Shown: one piece after another, positions 15,513 to 21,831 of the stretch | How the letters are laid out: every line of letters starts with the position of its first letter | How positions within the stretch are numbered: the stretch's first letter is position 1 | Virus record (IMG/VR): IMGVR_UViG_3300033145_001380 | Span: 1-45,157 of that record | Length of the DNA stretch: 45,157 nt | Strand: one strand, 5' to 3' | Origin: a virus | Notes under the pieces: generated by a model | Told to the model about the DNA's origin: nothing | The model's database searches: none | Seen by the model: only the letters and a program-made list of their open reading frames with translations | Translations under genes and position numbers: made by a program

Positions 15513-15740
15513 ATGAAGTCAGTCAAAAAGGTCCTCGAATATCAAAGAACCATAATGCGAATTCTCGCTGATAGAGATTCGGACGTCCCTACAGTCGAAA
15601 ATATTTGCTTATGTCGTATCGGGCACATCGCTTGTTATGAAAGTTTCCAGCATGCTTTACGGGACTTAATAGCCAACGGCGCGGTCTGTTGTATTGGTGA
15701 TACACTATACAAATCAATCACCATAATCAAGCGCCGTTAA
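15513..15740 (+). CDS. Small early protein, possible winged-helix fold
   Basis: The ATG at 15513 follows TTAGGGG about eight bases upstream and the consensus promoter P1. The 75-residue product reads SVKKVLEYQRTIMRILADRD, then ENICLCRIGHIACYESFQHA, then LRDLIANGAVCCIGDTLYK. The order helix-helix-helix-short hairpin could be a winged helix, which would suit a regulator. No family is identified. Confidence 0.65.
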   Translation: MKSVKKVLEYQRTIMRILADRDSDVPTVENICLCRIGHIACYESFQHALRDLIANGAVCCIGDTLYKSITIIKRR

Positions 15741-15781
15741 CGGCTTAGATCAAAATTGAACTTTATTTTAGGAGTATAACA
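15736..15781 (+). repeat. Gene-leader repeat, copy A
   Basis: GTTAACGGCTTAGATC plus TTGAACTTTATTTTAGG lies before the gene at 15782. A nearly identical leader is at 16091-16137, and related shorter forms follow both promoters (15475-15512, 16519-16555). It includes the ribosome site. Confidence 0.7.
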
Positions 15782-16081
15782 ATGAAAGTGCAGAACATGA
15801 CATCCAGTAGAGGTAACAAAATTGCTAATCAGTTTGTTATCAGTGAAGAGGGACGTGGCAATAACGGAAACTTCAGACTCAAAGAAGTTTTCCAGAGCTA
15901 TGATAGTATTATCGTCGAACGCATCATTTGGGATAGCGGCACAAAAATTAAGCTCGACGCCGAAAAATGGGATTATAGCGTTACCACTGGCAAATATCGC
16001 AATATCTTTTTAGGCGAAACCAAACGGGAAACGCAAGCAAAGATAGATTCAGGTGAATATGTCCTTGCCGACTTAAACTAA
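15782..16081 (+). CDS. Conserved phage protein (DUF8033-like pattern)
   Basis: TTAGGAG precedes the ATG. The 99-residue product has the pattern seen in a family of small phage and plasmid proteins: SSRGNKIANQFVI at the start, VFQSYDSIIV in the middle and WDYSVTTGKYRNIFLGE near the end, finishing SGEYVLADLN. The function of this family is unknown to me, and the family label is from memory. It belongs to the early cassette behind promoter P1 and shares its leader sequence with the next gene. Confidence 0.7.
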   Translation: MKVQNMTSSRGNKIANQFVISEEGRGNNGNFRLKEVFQSYDSIIVERIIWDSGTKIKLDAEKWDYSVTTGKYRNIFLGETKRETQAKIDSGEYVLADLN

Positions 16082-16090
16082 TCACACGCT

Positions 16091-16137
16091 GTTAACAGTT
16101 TAGATCAAAAATTGAACTTTATTTTAGGGGTATAGCG
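16091..16137 (+). repeat. Gene-leader repeat, copy B
   Basis: It differs from copy A (15736) at only a few positions and again ends in a ribosome site directly before a start codon (TTTTAGGGGTATAGCG then ATG). The repeats suggest that these small genes spread or were duplicated as leader-plus-gene cassettes. Confidence 0.7.
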
Positions 16138-16467
16138 ATGATGACAATGGAATTTTTAAGAACCAACACCTGCTTAAAATTGATAGTTACCGATGATGCA
16201 GTTAACAAGGCCTTGCAGGACTATGAAAATGCGGGCGAACTGGATTCAGATGACGCTATGTATGAACTGTTTGGCGACATCTTACCATATTGTAGTTTTA
16301 GATGGATCGCCCCAGAAGAGATTGGCGCTTTGACAGCCGCACCAATACTCGGCATTGCTGATGAAAATGACAAGGTTGTTGAAGCATATGGTTATATGAA
16401 TTATGCTGTAACATCGCTGTTGCGGGACCTATTTGAACACGGCGAAGCGGTGCTGCAAAAAGGTTAA
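16138..16467 (+). CDS. Early hypothetical protein
   Basis: This protein has 109 residues, with an AGGGG ribosome site. It is acidic with mixed helix and strand (LKLIVTDDAVNKALQDYENA; VVEAYGYMNYAVTSLLRDLF). There are no cysteines in metal-type spacing and no membrane segment. It is the last gene before promoter P2. Unknown function; a host-takeover role is plausible from position only. Confidence 0.65.
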   Translation: MMTMEFLRTNTCLKLIVTDDAVNKALQDYENAGELDSDDAMYELFGDILPYCSFRWIAPEEIGALTAAPILGIADENDKVVEAYGYMNYAVTSLLRDLFEHGEAVLQKG

Positions 16468-16482
16468 TAACTGAAAAAGTAC

Positions 16483-16511
16483 TTGACACGTGATACGGGT
16501 TGTGCTATAGT
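16483..16511 (+). promoter_or_regulatory. Consensus sigma70 promoter P2
   Basis: TTGACA at 16483-16488, a 17-base spacer and TATAGT at 16506-16511. The 18 bases AGTACTTGACACGTGATA are the same as in P1, showing duplication of the promoter. The next start codon is at 16556, after a leader related to copies A and B. Confidence 0.85.
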
Positions 16512-16555
16512 TTATGTAGTTAGTATTGTGTTGAACCTTGTTTAGGAGTATGACG

Positions 16556-16753
16556 ATGACAGTGAAAAAGACAAAAAAGACAGTGTATGAGGTGCGGTAC
16601 GGGGTGGGCGGTGGCTTGTCAATGAAGTTTGATAAATACCCTACAAAAGCCGAAGCGATTAGTGCGGCGAAACGTGCCAGCAAACAAGACGTGGGTCGCC
16701 TTTATTATGTGCTAAGAGTATCAACCGAAGCAGTGTTTTTTACAGGAGTATGA
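16556..16753 (+). CDS. Small basic early protein
   Basis: The ATG at 16556 has TTAGGAG eight to nine bases upstream, which excludes the earlier TTG in the same frame. The 65-residue product is basic, with VYEVRYGVGGGLSMKFDKYP and a helix AEAISAAKRASKQD. It starts the cassette behind promoter P2. Strand-helix-strand order fits a small nucleic acid- or protein-binding fold, but no family is recognised. Confidence 0.65.
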   Translation: MTVKKTKKTVYEVRYGVGGGLSMKFDKYPTKAEAISAAKRASKQDVGRLYYVLRVSTEAVFFTGV

Positions 16754-16755
16754 TG

Positions 16756-16926
16756 ATGAAAGTTATTGGATATTACAATGAACTGGGGTATCGTTTTAGG
16801 CAGCCAGCAGGATGCTACAGGTACAAGGAATCAATTGTCTCTTGCCGCTATACAGGCTATGTGCGAGCAAACAACCAGAGATATAGCCGAAGAGGAAAAT
16901 GCCGAGTATGTAGGCATAGAATATGA
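16756..16926 (+). CDS. Small Arg/Tyr/Cys-rich protein (one of two competing frames)
   Basis: The ATG at 16756 follows CAGGAG by seven bases, the only good ribosome site here. The 56-residue product is MKVIGYYNELGYRFRQPAG, then CYRYKESIVSCRYTGYV, ending KCRVCRHRI. The composition (Arg, Cys and Tyr) is what one expects of a shadow of an acidic protein, and the frame at 16778-16963 encodes such a protein. Only one of the two is likely to be real. The ribosome site favours this one and composition favours the other. Confidence 0.45.
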   Translation: MKVIGYYNELGYRFRQPAGCYRYKESIVSCRYTGYVRANNQRYSRRGKCRVCRHRI

Positions 16927-16963
16927 TGAGTGTTTGAGTATCATCGCCAACGGTTTGAATTGA
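16778..16963 (+). CDS. Small acidic protein (competing frame)
   Basis: This 61-residue frame from an ATG at 16778 overlaps the frame at 16756. Its product looks natural (SLAAIQAMCEQTTRDIAEEE, then EYVGIEYDECLSIIANGLN), but it has no ribosome site. An indel near 16775 could merge the start of the other frame with this one, giving MKVIGYYNE followed by the acidic body. Confidence 0.4.
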   Translation: MNWGIVLGSQQDATGTRNQLSLAAIQAMCEQTTRDIAEEENAEYVGIEYDECLSIIANGLN

Positions 16964-16992
16964 AACAGAATAAAACTTTAGTATAACGGGGC

Positions 16993-17184
16993 ATGATGAC
17001 AGTGAAAAAAGGCGATAAAGTTACTACAAAACACGGACACGGCATAATTGTCGGTGTAGACACAGAGACGTATAGCATTGTGATGTATACAATTAAGTTA
17101 ACAACCAGTCGTTATGCTTCCGAGTTGCTAATTGTTTGCGAAAGTGAATTTATTGTAAAGGGGCACGATTATGGAACTGTATGA
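16993..17184 (+). CDS. Small beta-barrel (KOW/SH3-like) protein
   Basis: Two ATG codons in a row follow ACGGGGC. The ~62-residue product reads VKKGDKVTTKHGHGIIVGVD, then a strand-rich body. It resembles KOW/SH3-type barrels that begin with GDxV and a GxG turn. Related barrels occur in the gene at 20471-21298. Ligand unknown. Confidence 0.6.
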   Translation: MMTVKKGDKVTTKHGHGIIVGVDTETYSIVMYTIKLTTSRYASELLIVCESEFIVKGHDYGTV

Positions 17185-17662
17185 AGACGAAAATATCAGA
17201 GTAACAGTACCGGCAGCAACTGCCCGGGCCATAAATGTTGCAGCAGCGGCAAATAACAAGCTATTAATCATATCCAGTGATCCGATTCTGGAACCTCTTA
17301 TCGCTGATGGGGTTATAGCTGTTGAGCCACCGTGTCCCTGTGGCAATTACAAAATACAAAACGCTGTGTGTATTTGTCAAATTGAAGAGATTAATAAACA
17401 TACCAGAGATTTACGAATAAAATATGCAGATTATATGTGGTGCGAAAACCCTTTTTGCTTTGCAAGAGACATTAAACTAAAGGGGCTTGATGAAATGGGA
17501 AAAGCGTTATTGAAGCAAGCCTATCAAGAATTTACGCCAACAGTCATGCAAATAGTCATTATCTTAAAATCGGCCAGGGCGATAGCCAACATGGAAAAGT
17601 CTAAAAAAATTGAAGCGTGCCATATTGCCGAGGGCATAGCTTATAGACTGCCAAAAGATTAA
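17171..17662 (+). CDS. Orphan ComM/Mg-chelatase-like C-terminal domain
   Basis: AAGGGG lies eight bases before ATG. This 163-residue protein has PPCPCGNY with C55-x-C57 and VCICQ with C67-x-C69. That is the spacing of the insert in ComM-type ATPases, where NPCPCG is followed by CTC. It closes with ARAIANMEKSKKIEACHIAE and then GIAYR, the hallmark of the Mg-chelatase C-terminal lid (ARTIADL-x-EHIAEAIQYR). No Walker A or B motif exists, so the AAA+ motor is absent. ComM is a branch-migration helicase for natural transformation; a lid-only protein could be a decoy or partner for host ComM. The relation is from motifs and the role is speculative. Confidence 0.65.
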   Translation: MELYEDENIRVTVPAATARAINVAAAANNKLLIISSDPILEPLIADGVIAVEPPCPCGNYKIQNAVCICQIEEINKHTRDLRIKYADYMWCENPFCFARDIKLKGLDEMGKALLKQAYQEFTPTVMQIVIILKSARAIANMEKSKKIEACHIAEGIAYRLPKD

Positions 17663-17671
17663 AAAGGAAAA

Positions 17672-17953
17672 ATGATTATGAAATCTATGACATATGAACA
17701 GGCTTGGGCTTATCCCCCCAAACATGGCGGTTGGGCACAAGTAGATATTAACGGTCCTTCTATACAGGCTGCGGTAGCCGAAGTATTGGGCCAGCAATTA
17801 TGTATCAGGGCCGAAGCGGTCTATGATTGGGCTATGGAACAAAATGTATCCTTGAGAGACAATGCGAAGTTGTTTATTAACACGCCTGATTTATTGCTTT
17901 GCTGCGTATTAAATGATTGGTCTGTTGAGTATACGCTGGAGAAACTAAAATGA
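17672..17953 (+). CDS. Early hypothetical protein
   Basis: AAAAGGAAAA precedes the first ATG; a second ATG two codons on is also usable. The 93-residue product has MTYEQAWAYPPKHGGWAQVD, then AEVLGQQLCIRAEAVYDWAM and a helical C-terminus. Its stop overlaps the next start (ATGA), so the genes are coupled. Function unknown. Confidence 0.65.
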   Translation: MIMKSMTYEQAWAYPPKHGGWAQVDINGPSIQAAVAEVLGQQLCIRAEAVYDWAMEQNVSLRDNAKLFINTPDLLLCCVLNDWSVEYTLEKLK

Positions 17954-18087
17954 AAAAGAAAAAACTAATGCCCGATTGTGCTATTACTTGTGAGCAACAA
18001 AATTGTATACAACAAGAGAATGATGGTGAAGCTATACTTGACTGTAGCATCTGTCGTGATCGTAACAAGTGCCTAAATGAATCTTAA
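17950..18087 (+). CDS. 45-residue Cys-rich protein
   Basis: Its ATG overlaps the previous stop. After MKKKKLMPDC it has AITCEQQNC and later LDCSICRDRNKC, six cysteines in total. This could hold a metal ion or form a small zinc fold. Too short for family assignment. Confidence 0.55.
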   Translation: MKKKKLMPDCAITCEQQNCIQQENDGEAILDCSICRDRNKCLNES

Positions 18088-18116
18088 TTTTTTGAATGGC
18101 AACCAAGAGGTGTATT

Positions 18117-18185
18117 ATGGGGAAGCGATGGAGCATGTGGGAATACTTTATCGTAGCAGGATTATGCTATCTTGCTTTATGTTAG
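18117..18185 (+). CDS. 22-residue membrane peptide
   Basis: AAGAGG lies about seven bases before ATG. The peptide is MGKRWSMWEYF followed by IVAGLCYLALC, a short basic-aromatic head and one short hydrophobic helix. Good ribosome site and tight packing between genes support it, but length allows chance occurrence. Confidence 0.4.
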   Translation: MGKRWSMWEYFIVAGLCYLALC

Positions 18186-18213
18186 ACACTTTACCAGATT
18201 AAGGAAAACCAAA

Positions 18214-18456
18214 ATGACTGTTAAACAAGCACTGGAATTGATCATAGAGAACAATGGTTGCCCTGCATTAAGTCATGCAGTCAATTATGCAAAGTACGCA
18301 TTGGCATTATCTGCCTCTGGACAATTAGCTGAATTAAGGATTCAACTGTTGTATGTCGTCAGTAACATAATTCATTGGCGTTACAACAAAAACTTTTCCG
18401 CTACCGCGGCGGAGATTAAGCACTGCCGATCCGTGTTAAGCGAATCTTGTAAATAA
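18214..18456 (+). CDS. Early helical protein
   Basis: The ATG at 18214 has AAGGAAAA upstream; an earlier TTG in this frame is unlikely. The 80-residue product is helical (VKQALELIIENNGCPALSHA, then NYAKYALALSASGQLAEL) and ends with a Cys/His-containing helix. The helix-loop pattern resembles phage DNA-binding or antirepressor small proteins, but no clear family is seen. Confidence 0.6.
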   Translation: MTVKQALELIIENNGCPALSHAVNYAKYALALSASGQLAELRIQLLYVVSNIIHWRYNKNFSATAAEIKHCRSVLSESCK

Positions 18457-18468
18457 GGGGGGGACATA

Positions 18469-18633
18469 ATGGCGAGCAAGGCCAAAAGCGTATCAGGTAT
18501 AATCATCCAAGCGAAGTATAATGTCGTCAAGAAGAGGTTACACACTTGTAGCCCCGATGAAAAAGAGAACATGAAACAGTTGCTTGATTATTATCATACC
18601 GCTATACAAAGAAAAAGAGGCACAAAATTATGA
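18469..18633 (+). CDS. 54-residue basic protein
   Basis: AAGGGGGGG precedes the ATG. The product reads ASKAKSVSGIIIQAKYNVVK, then KRLHTCSPDEKENMKQLLD, ending basic. The stop overlaps the following start by ATGA. Function unknown; charge suggests nucleic acid binding. Confidence 0.55.
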   Translation: MASKAKSVSGIIIQAKYNVVKKRLHTCSPDEKENMKQLLDYYHTAIQRKRGTKL

Positions 18634-18824
18634 ACATGGTTGATATAGAGATGGCAGCAAAATTTTCACATATATTAAATATGGTCGATGAGAATGGTGA
18701 AGTTTACATACCACCGACCTTATATGTTGATCGTCAAATTGTGCCTACGCAATGGTGGGCAATACATTTTGGTTTCCAGCGTACAAAGCGGTTGAATTAT
18801 TGGAAATTAGTTGACTCTAATTGA
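18630..18824 (+). CDS. Small hypothetical protein
   Basis: This product has 64 residues, with a start coupled to the previous stop. It has MVDIEMAAKFSHILNMVDEN, then YIPPTLYVDRQIVPTQWWAI and an aromatic C-terminus. Nothing in it identifies a family. Confidence 0.55.
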   Translation: MNMVDIEMAAKFSHILNMVDENGEVYIPPTLYVDRQIVPTQWWAIHFGFQRTKRLNYWKLVDSN

Positions 18825-18833
18825 GGTGTAATA

Positions 18834-19088
18834 ATGGGAATGGGTAGGATACAAAAATATCGTGCACGGCTCGTTGAGTGCCGCAAACGTGCTTCGTTGG
18901 CCGGGGAGATATTCGATTTTGTTTGGGTGAGGGGGTGTTGGCGTCCGATCAAAAGTTATCGCACCATAAAACGCGGCAAGAAAAAGGGGTGGATCGAAGT
19001 CGTGCTGTATTATCCAGAGAACAGGAAGGTTAAAGTGCAGGCGGCTGCTATGCGATATAAAGAGATTGACTATGCTTTCGCAGTTTGA
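18834..19088 (+). CDS. Small basic protein, possible SH3-like barrel
   Basis: GAGG lies just before the ATG at 18834. The 84-residue product is strongly basic with strands (FDFVWVRGCWRPIKSYRTI, then GWIEVVLYYPENRKVKVQA). It is the last gene before the second plus-strand operon-head motif. Probably nucleic acid-binding by charge, but unassigned. Confidence 0.6.
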   Translation: MGMGRIQKYRARLVECRKRASLAGEIFDFVWVRGCWRPIKSYRTIKRGKKKGWIEVVLYYPENRKVKVQAAAMRYKEIDYAFAV

Positions 19089-19114
19089 AAATTTTTACAA
19101 AATAATCGGGCAAA

Positions 19115-19138
19115 AACGTTTCCGAACGCTAAACATTT
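19115..19138 (+). promoter_or_regulatory. Operon-head motif, copy 2
   Basis: It reads AACGTTTCCGAACGCTAAAC and then ATTT. It is followed by CACCTACTTGTGGAGGG and the start at 19163 of a helix-turn-helix protein. It shares 21 of 24 positions with copy 1. The placement at a regulator gene fits autoregulation. Confidence 0.55.
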
Positions 19139-19162
19139 CACCTACTTGTGGAGGGCTGAAAA

Positions 19163-19573
19163 ATGAGAAGTGCGGTAAATTGGGGGCATAAAATGAAGCG
19201 AAAATTAACTGCTAAGCAGATAGAAGCATACCGGCTGATAAGCGGCGAACATAAAGGGCTATCTACTGCTGATGCGGCCACAAAAATGGGGATAACCCCC
19301 CAATCAATAAACCGCTTGCTAAGAAGAGCGGAAAAGAGATGCCCAGAGCTTTTTCCGCTTCTTACAAAACAGGAAGCTGATACAAAAGCCCTATTCGCAA
19401 TAGGTTGGACAAATGCTGAAATCGCTGACAAGCTGGGGGTAGGCTTGAGTAGAGTAAGCCAAATCGTTAGTACTATCAATAACAAACAGGATGCTGACTA
19501 TCGCTATACCCCCCCTATCAAAATTGTAACATATAACCCATATCTTGATTCTCAAATTAAGAGAAAATTCTAA
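19163..19573 (+). CDS. Double helix-turn-helix regulator, sigma region 4-like
   Basis: GGAGGG lies seven bases before the ATG (a second ATG at 19193 also has a G-rich site). The 136-residue product has two HTH-like segments. The first is LTAKQIEAYRLISGEHKGL with DAATKMGITPQSINRLLRRA (residues ~14-55). The second is ALFAIGWTNAEIADKLGVGL with SRVSQIVSTI (residues ~72-105). Both follow the sigma70 region 4/LuxR spacing. It sits behind a motif found at two other operon heads, so it may be the factor that recognises that motif. No core-binding region 2 is present. Regulatory role is inferred. Confidence 0.7.
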   Translation: MRSAVNWGHKMKRKLTAKQIEAYRLISGEHKGLSTADAATKMGITPQSINRLLRRAEKRCPELFPLLTKQEADTKALFAIGWTNAEIADKLGVGLSRVSQIVSTINNKQDADYRYTPPIKIVTYNPYLDSQIKRKF

Positions 19574-19588
19574 TGCGTAATTAGGGGT

Positions 19589-19900
19589 ATGAATGTGAGA
19601 CCAGTAAGACGAACAGTTGAAATGCGATACGAGGGGGTGTATTATCGTGGTAAATGCTTGGGCGGCGTGTGGGGCAGGCTAATTAAGACGTTTGATTTGC
19701 CGATCAACGGGAAGTTTAGGATTATTATCAAAGCAGATGGGCCATACAAAATTGCAGTATGGCACAAAAGTAGTTGTCTTTATAGCATAAGAAAAGGCGG
19801 CGTGTATTCTGGTTGTCTTTGCAGAAAGGCTTTTCAAGAACTTTTCCGTTTCAAACCTGACGGGCGTAAACGATACGATATTCAAATTAAGAAATTATAA
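19589..19900 (+). CDS. Paralogous basic protein, copy 1
   Basis: TTAGGGGT precedes the ATG. The 103-residue product is basic, with MNVRPVRRTVEMRYEGVYYR, a strand-rich middle, and a C-terminus beginning CRKAFQELFRFKPDGRKRY. The next gene is a paralogue with the same order of features, and their last ~26 codons are identical in DNA. The fold may be a small DNA- or RNA-binding beta domain. Function unknown. Confidence 0.65.
   Translation: MNVRPVRRTVEMRYEGVYYRGKCLGGVWGRLIKTFDLPINGKFRIIIKADGPYKIAVWHKSSCLYSIRKGGVYSGCLCRKAFQELFRFKPDGRKRYDIQIKKL
19818..19899 (+). repeat. Exact 82-bp direct repeat, unit 1
   Basis: These bases, covering the 3' end of the gene ending at 19900, are repeated without change at 20142-20223. 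The remaining parts of the two genes differ clearly, so this segment was recently copied or converted. Confidence 0.9.
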
Positions 19901-19909
19901 TCGGGAAAT

Positions 19910-20224
19910 ATGAACATGAAACCAGTAAGACGAATAGTCGAAATACGATACGGGATGGCGTATTATCACGGTAAATGTTTAGGTGCTACGATATTCGGAT
20001 TGGGTAATATGTTTAATCTGCCGTCTGCTGGCAAGTTCAAGGTTGTCATTGAAGAAAAAATAGAGGGGGTATATAAAATCACGCCGTGGGGCAATCATTT
20101 TTATTGCGTGCAGATGATAAGTGGTTCGCCCTATAGCTGTATTTGCAGAAAGGCTTTTCAAGAACTTTTCCGTTTCAAACCTGACGGGCGTAAACGATAC
20201 GATATTCAAATTAAGAAATTATAG
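19910..20224 (+). CDS. Paralogous basic protein, copy 2
   Basis: Nine bases after the previous stop, an ATG opens a 104-residue paralogue with MNMKPVRRIVEIRYGMAYYH at the N-terminus and the same C-terminus as copy 1. The middle is diverged and differs in length by one residue. Identity is highest at the two ends, which suggests selection or conversion on the termini and a variable middle. Function unknown. Confidence 0.65.
   Translation: MNMKPVRRIVEIRYGMAYYHGKCLGATIFGLGNMFNLPSAGKFKVVIEEKIEGVYKITPWGNHFYCVQMISGSPYSCICRKAFQELFRFKPDGRKRYDIQIKKL
20142..20223 (+). repeat. Exact 82-bp direct repeat, unit 2
   Basis: Same sequence as 19818-19899, offset by 324 bp. A recombination between the units would delete exactly one paralogue and leave an intact hybrid gene. 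Confidence 0.9.
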
Positions 20225-20242
20225 TTGTAAAAGAGAAGCACA

Positions 20243-20458
20243 ATGATATACTTGCTATCGCGCAATCTGGACGATGTTGATTATGAGGAAAATGATGCTA
20301 TGGTCATTCGGGCGACATCTGAATCAGAGGCTCGTCGAATTGCGAATGAGAATAGTTCTGAAGGTAATATCTGGGGTGATAGAAAGCGGGTAATGTGTAA
20401 AAAATTGTACCCTGCTGCTAAAAGTGAACTTATTCTTAATAGTTTTAATGCGGGTTAA
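20243..20458 (+). CDS. Small conserved phage protein
   Basis: This 71-residue product reads IYLLSRNLDDVDYEENDAMV, then IRATSESEARRIANENSSEG and IWGDRKRVMCKKL. The order strand, acidic loop, strand, helix with SExEARxxA resembles a common small phage and plasmid protein type of unknown function. AGAAGC upstream gives a modest ribosome site. Confidence 0.65.
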   Translation: MIYLLSRNLDDVDYEENDAMVIRATSESEARRIANENSSEGNIWGDRKRVMCKKLYPAAKSELILNSFNAG

Positions 20459-20470
20459 AGGAGAATAGTT

Positions 20471-21298
20471 ATGCGGAAATTTGAAAGTGGGGCGACAAGA
20501 GACGATGATAAAAATAAACTTGATTTTGAGGGGTTTTTTAGTCCTTTGGTTTTGAATAGGTACGCCGAGTATATGAACAAGCACCGGAAACAGGCCGACG
20601 GCAAGCTACGAGATTCGGACAACTGGCAGAAGGGCATCCCATTAGCCGCTTACATGAAGTCTGGGTATCGACACTTCTTTGACTGGTGGGCGAACCACCG
20701 TAACGTAACTTCGGTAGTCAAGGACGATGTTGAGGAGAGCCTGTGTGCTCTACTTTTCAATACGATGGGCTATCTGCATGAGTATCTGAATCTGAATGAT
20801 TATCAGAATCTGAAGCCTCAACTCGGCGATTTGGTTTTTATTGATTTACGTTCTGAAACAAGTGAAGTGGTGAAGACAGCAGTTAAGTGGAATTATAATG
20901 TCGGCATAATTATAGAGGTGTGCGAAAATGACGATGTGGAACGTTATACTACCTCTGTAGGCGGTAAAAGTTTCGATTTTTATTCTGATGAGTTGACTGT
21001 ACTAAGAAGGGACGGGGGCGTAATAACAGGAAGAATAACATCTGACGTCTCGAATGTTGCAGAAGTTGATGGACCGTTTGTTGATGAATTTCGACCTGGC
21101 GACATCGTAGGTATTTGGCCACGAGAACGCATACATGCGGTCTATTTGGATCGCATAAAAAAGGCAAGATATAGTGGTGAAGTTGTCGAGAAACTTGACG
21201 CGAAACTTTATAGGGTCAATCTGGCATTTCATGTTGACGTAAATTTATTTTCTGATGAATTGACCTTGTTAAAAAAAGCTGATAGAAAAGGAGATTAA
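20471..21298 (+). CDS. dATP/dGTP diphosphohydrolase-like domain fused to two beta-barrel repeats
   Basis: AAGGAG precedes the ATG. Residues ~1-110 match phage dATP/dGTP diphosphohydrolase N-terminal domains. They show FESGATRDDDKNKLDFEGF, LRDSDNWQKGIPLAAYMKSG and RHFFDWW, then a helix with EESLCALLFNTMGYLHEYL, forming an all-alpha MazG-like metal site. Residues ~115-275 are an extra part made of two KOW/SH3-like units. Both open with a GD start (QLGDLVFID; RPGDIVGIW) and close with DFYSDELTVL or NLFSDELTLL. The enzyme would shape the dNTP pool during replication. The duplicated barrels are unusual and may bind nucleic acid or a partner. Confidence 0.7.
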   Translation: MRKFESGATRDDDKNKLDFEGFFSPLVLNRYAEYMNKHRKQADGKLRDSDNWQKGIPLAAYMKSGYRHFFDWWANHRNVTSVVKDDVEESLCALLFNTMGYLHEYLNLNDYQNLKPQLGDLVFIDLRSETSEVVKTAVKWNYNVGIIIEVCENDDVERYTTSVGGKSFDFYSDELTVLRRDGGVITGRITSDVSNVAEVDGPFVDEFRPGDIVGIWPRERIHAVYLDRIKKARYSGEVVEKLDAKLYRVNLAFHVDVNLFSDELTLLKKADRKGD

Positions 21299-21299
21299 A

Positions 21300-21701
21300 G
21301 TGAGAATTTATCTATCACACGCTATTAGGGGGGCGGCTGGTTTAGATGCAAGCCATGACGTCCAAGCTATGAATTGTGCCGAAGCGATTCGCATAGCCAA
21401 CATGCTACGGGCCGCATTTCCAAAATTGATACTGTACGTACCAGCAGAAAATGAAACATTTGTGCAGATCGCTTTTGATAGTGGACACGTTAACGAAAAA
21501 GCGATTCTCGATGTTGATTGCAAGATCATCGACCGCTGTGATGGTGTCCTTATTTATGTACCGGCAGGTGATGAGTTACAAGGTGGGCGAAAGATTGAGT
21601 GTGATCATGCGATAGCCACTAAAAAGCCAGTGTGCATATTCAGCCGAATAGACGAAGCAACTGACTACCTGTATGCACGATATCGGGGGGAATTGATATG
21701 A
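21300..21701 (+). CDS. DUF4406 / nucleoside 2-deoxyribosyltransferase-like protein
   Basis: The start is GTG at 21300 with AAAGGAG upstream, inside the previous gene's end. The 133-residue product follows the DUF4406 pattern: RIYLSHAIRG, then NCAEAIRIANML, a block with FPKLILYVPAENE, and ILDVDCKIIDRCDGVLIYVP. It closes with IECDHAIATKKPV. These Rossmann-like proteins are related to nucleoside deoxyribosyltransferases and often lie with phage nucleotide genes. Its neighbour is the diphosphohydrolase. Exact substrate unknown. Confidence 0.75.
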   Translation: MRIYLSHAIRGAAGLDASHDVQAMNCAEAIRIANMLRAAFPKLILYVPAENETFVQIAFDSGHVNEKAILDVDCKIIDRCDGVLIYVPAGDELQGGRKIECDHAIATKKPVCIFSRIDEATDYLYARYRGELI

Positions 21702-21829
21702 CATACTTGGACACTACGCCTTCACCGTCTTCCGAACATCCTGCTGCTAAGCCCATTTTTCCAGACGGCAGTATGATTGAGCTCGATGATGAAACTACAA
21801 AATTACTTAAACAACGGTTTGGGAGCTAA
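21698..21829 (+). CDS. 43-residue hypothetical protein
   Basis: The start overlaps the previous stop (ATGA). The product is TYLDTTPSPSSEHPAAKPIF and then PDGSMIELDDETTKLLKQRF. The second part resembles the end of small domains that carry a GSxIELDxET motif, so it may be the remnant of a longer protein. The last 20 residues are echoed in the next gene (EIDGEKIELSNETTEQLKKQ), which suggests a shared motif. Confidence 0.5.
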   Translation: MTYLDTTPSPSSEHPAAKPIFPDGSMIELDDETTKLLKQRFGS

Positions 21830-21831
21830 TT

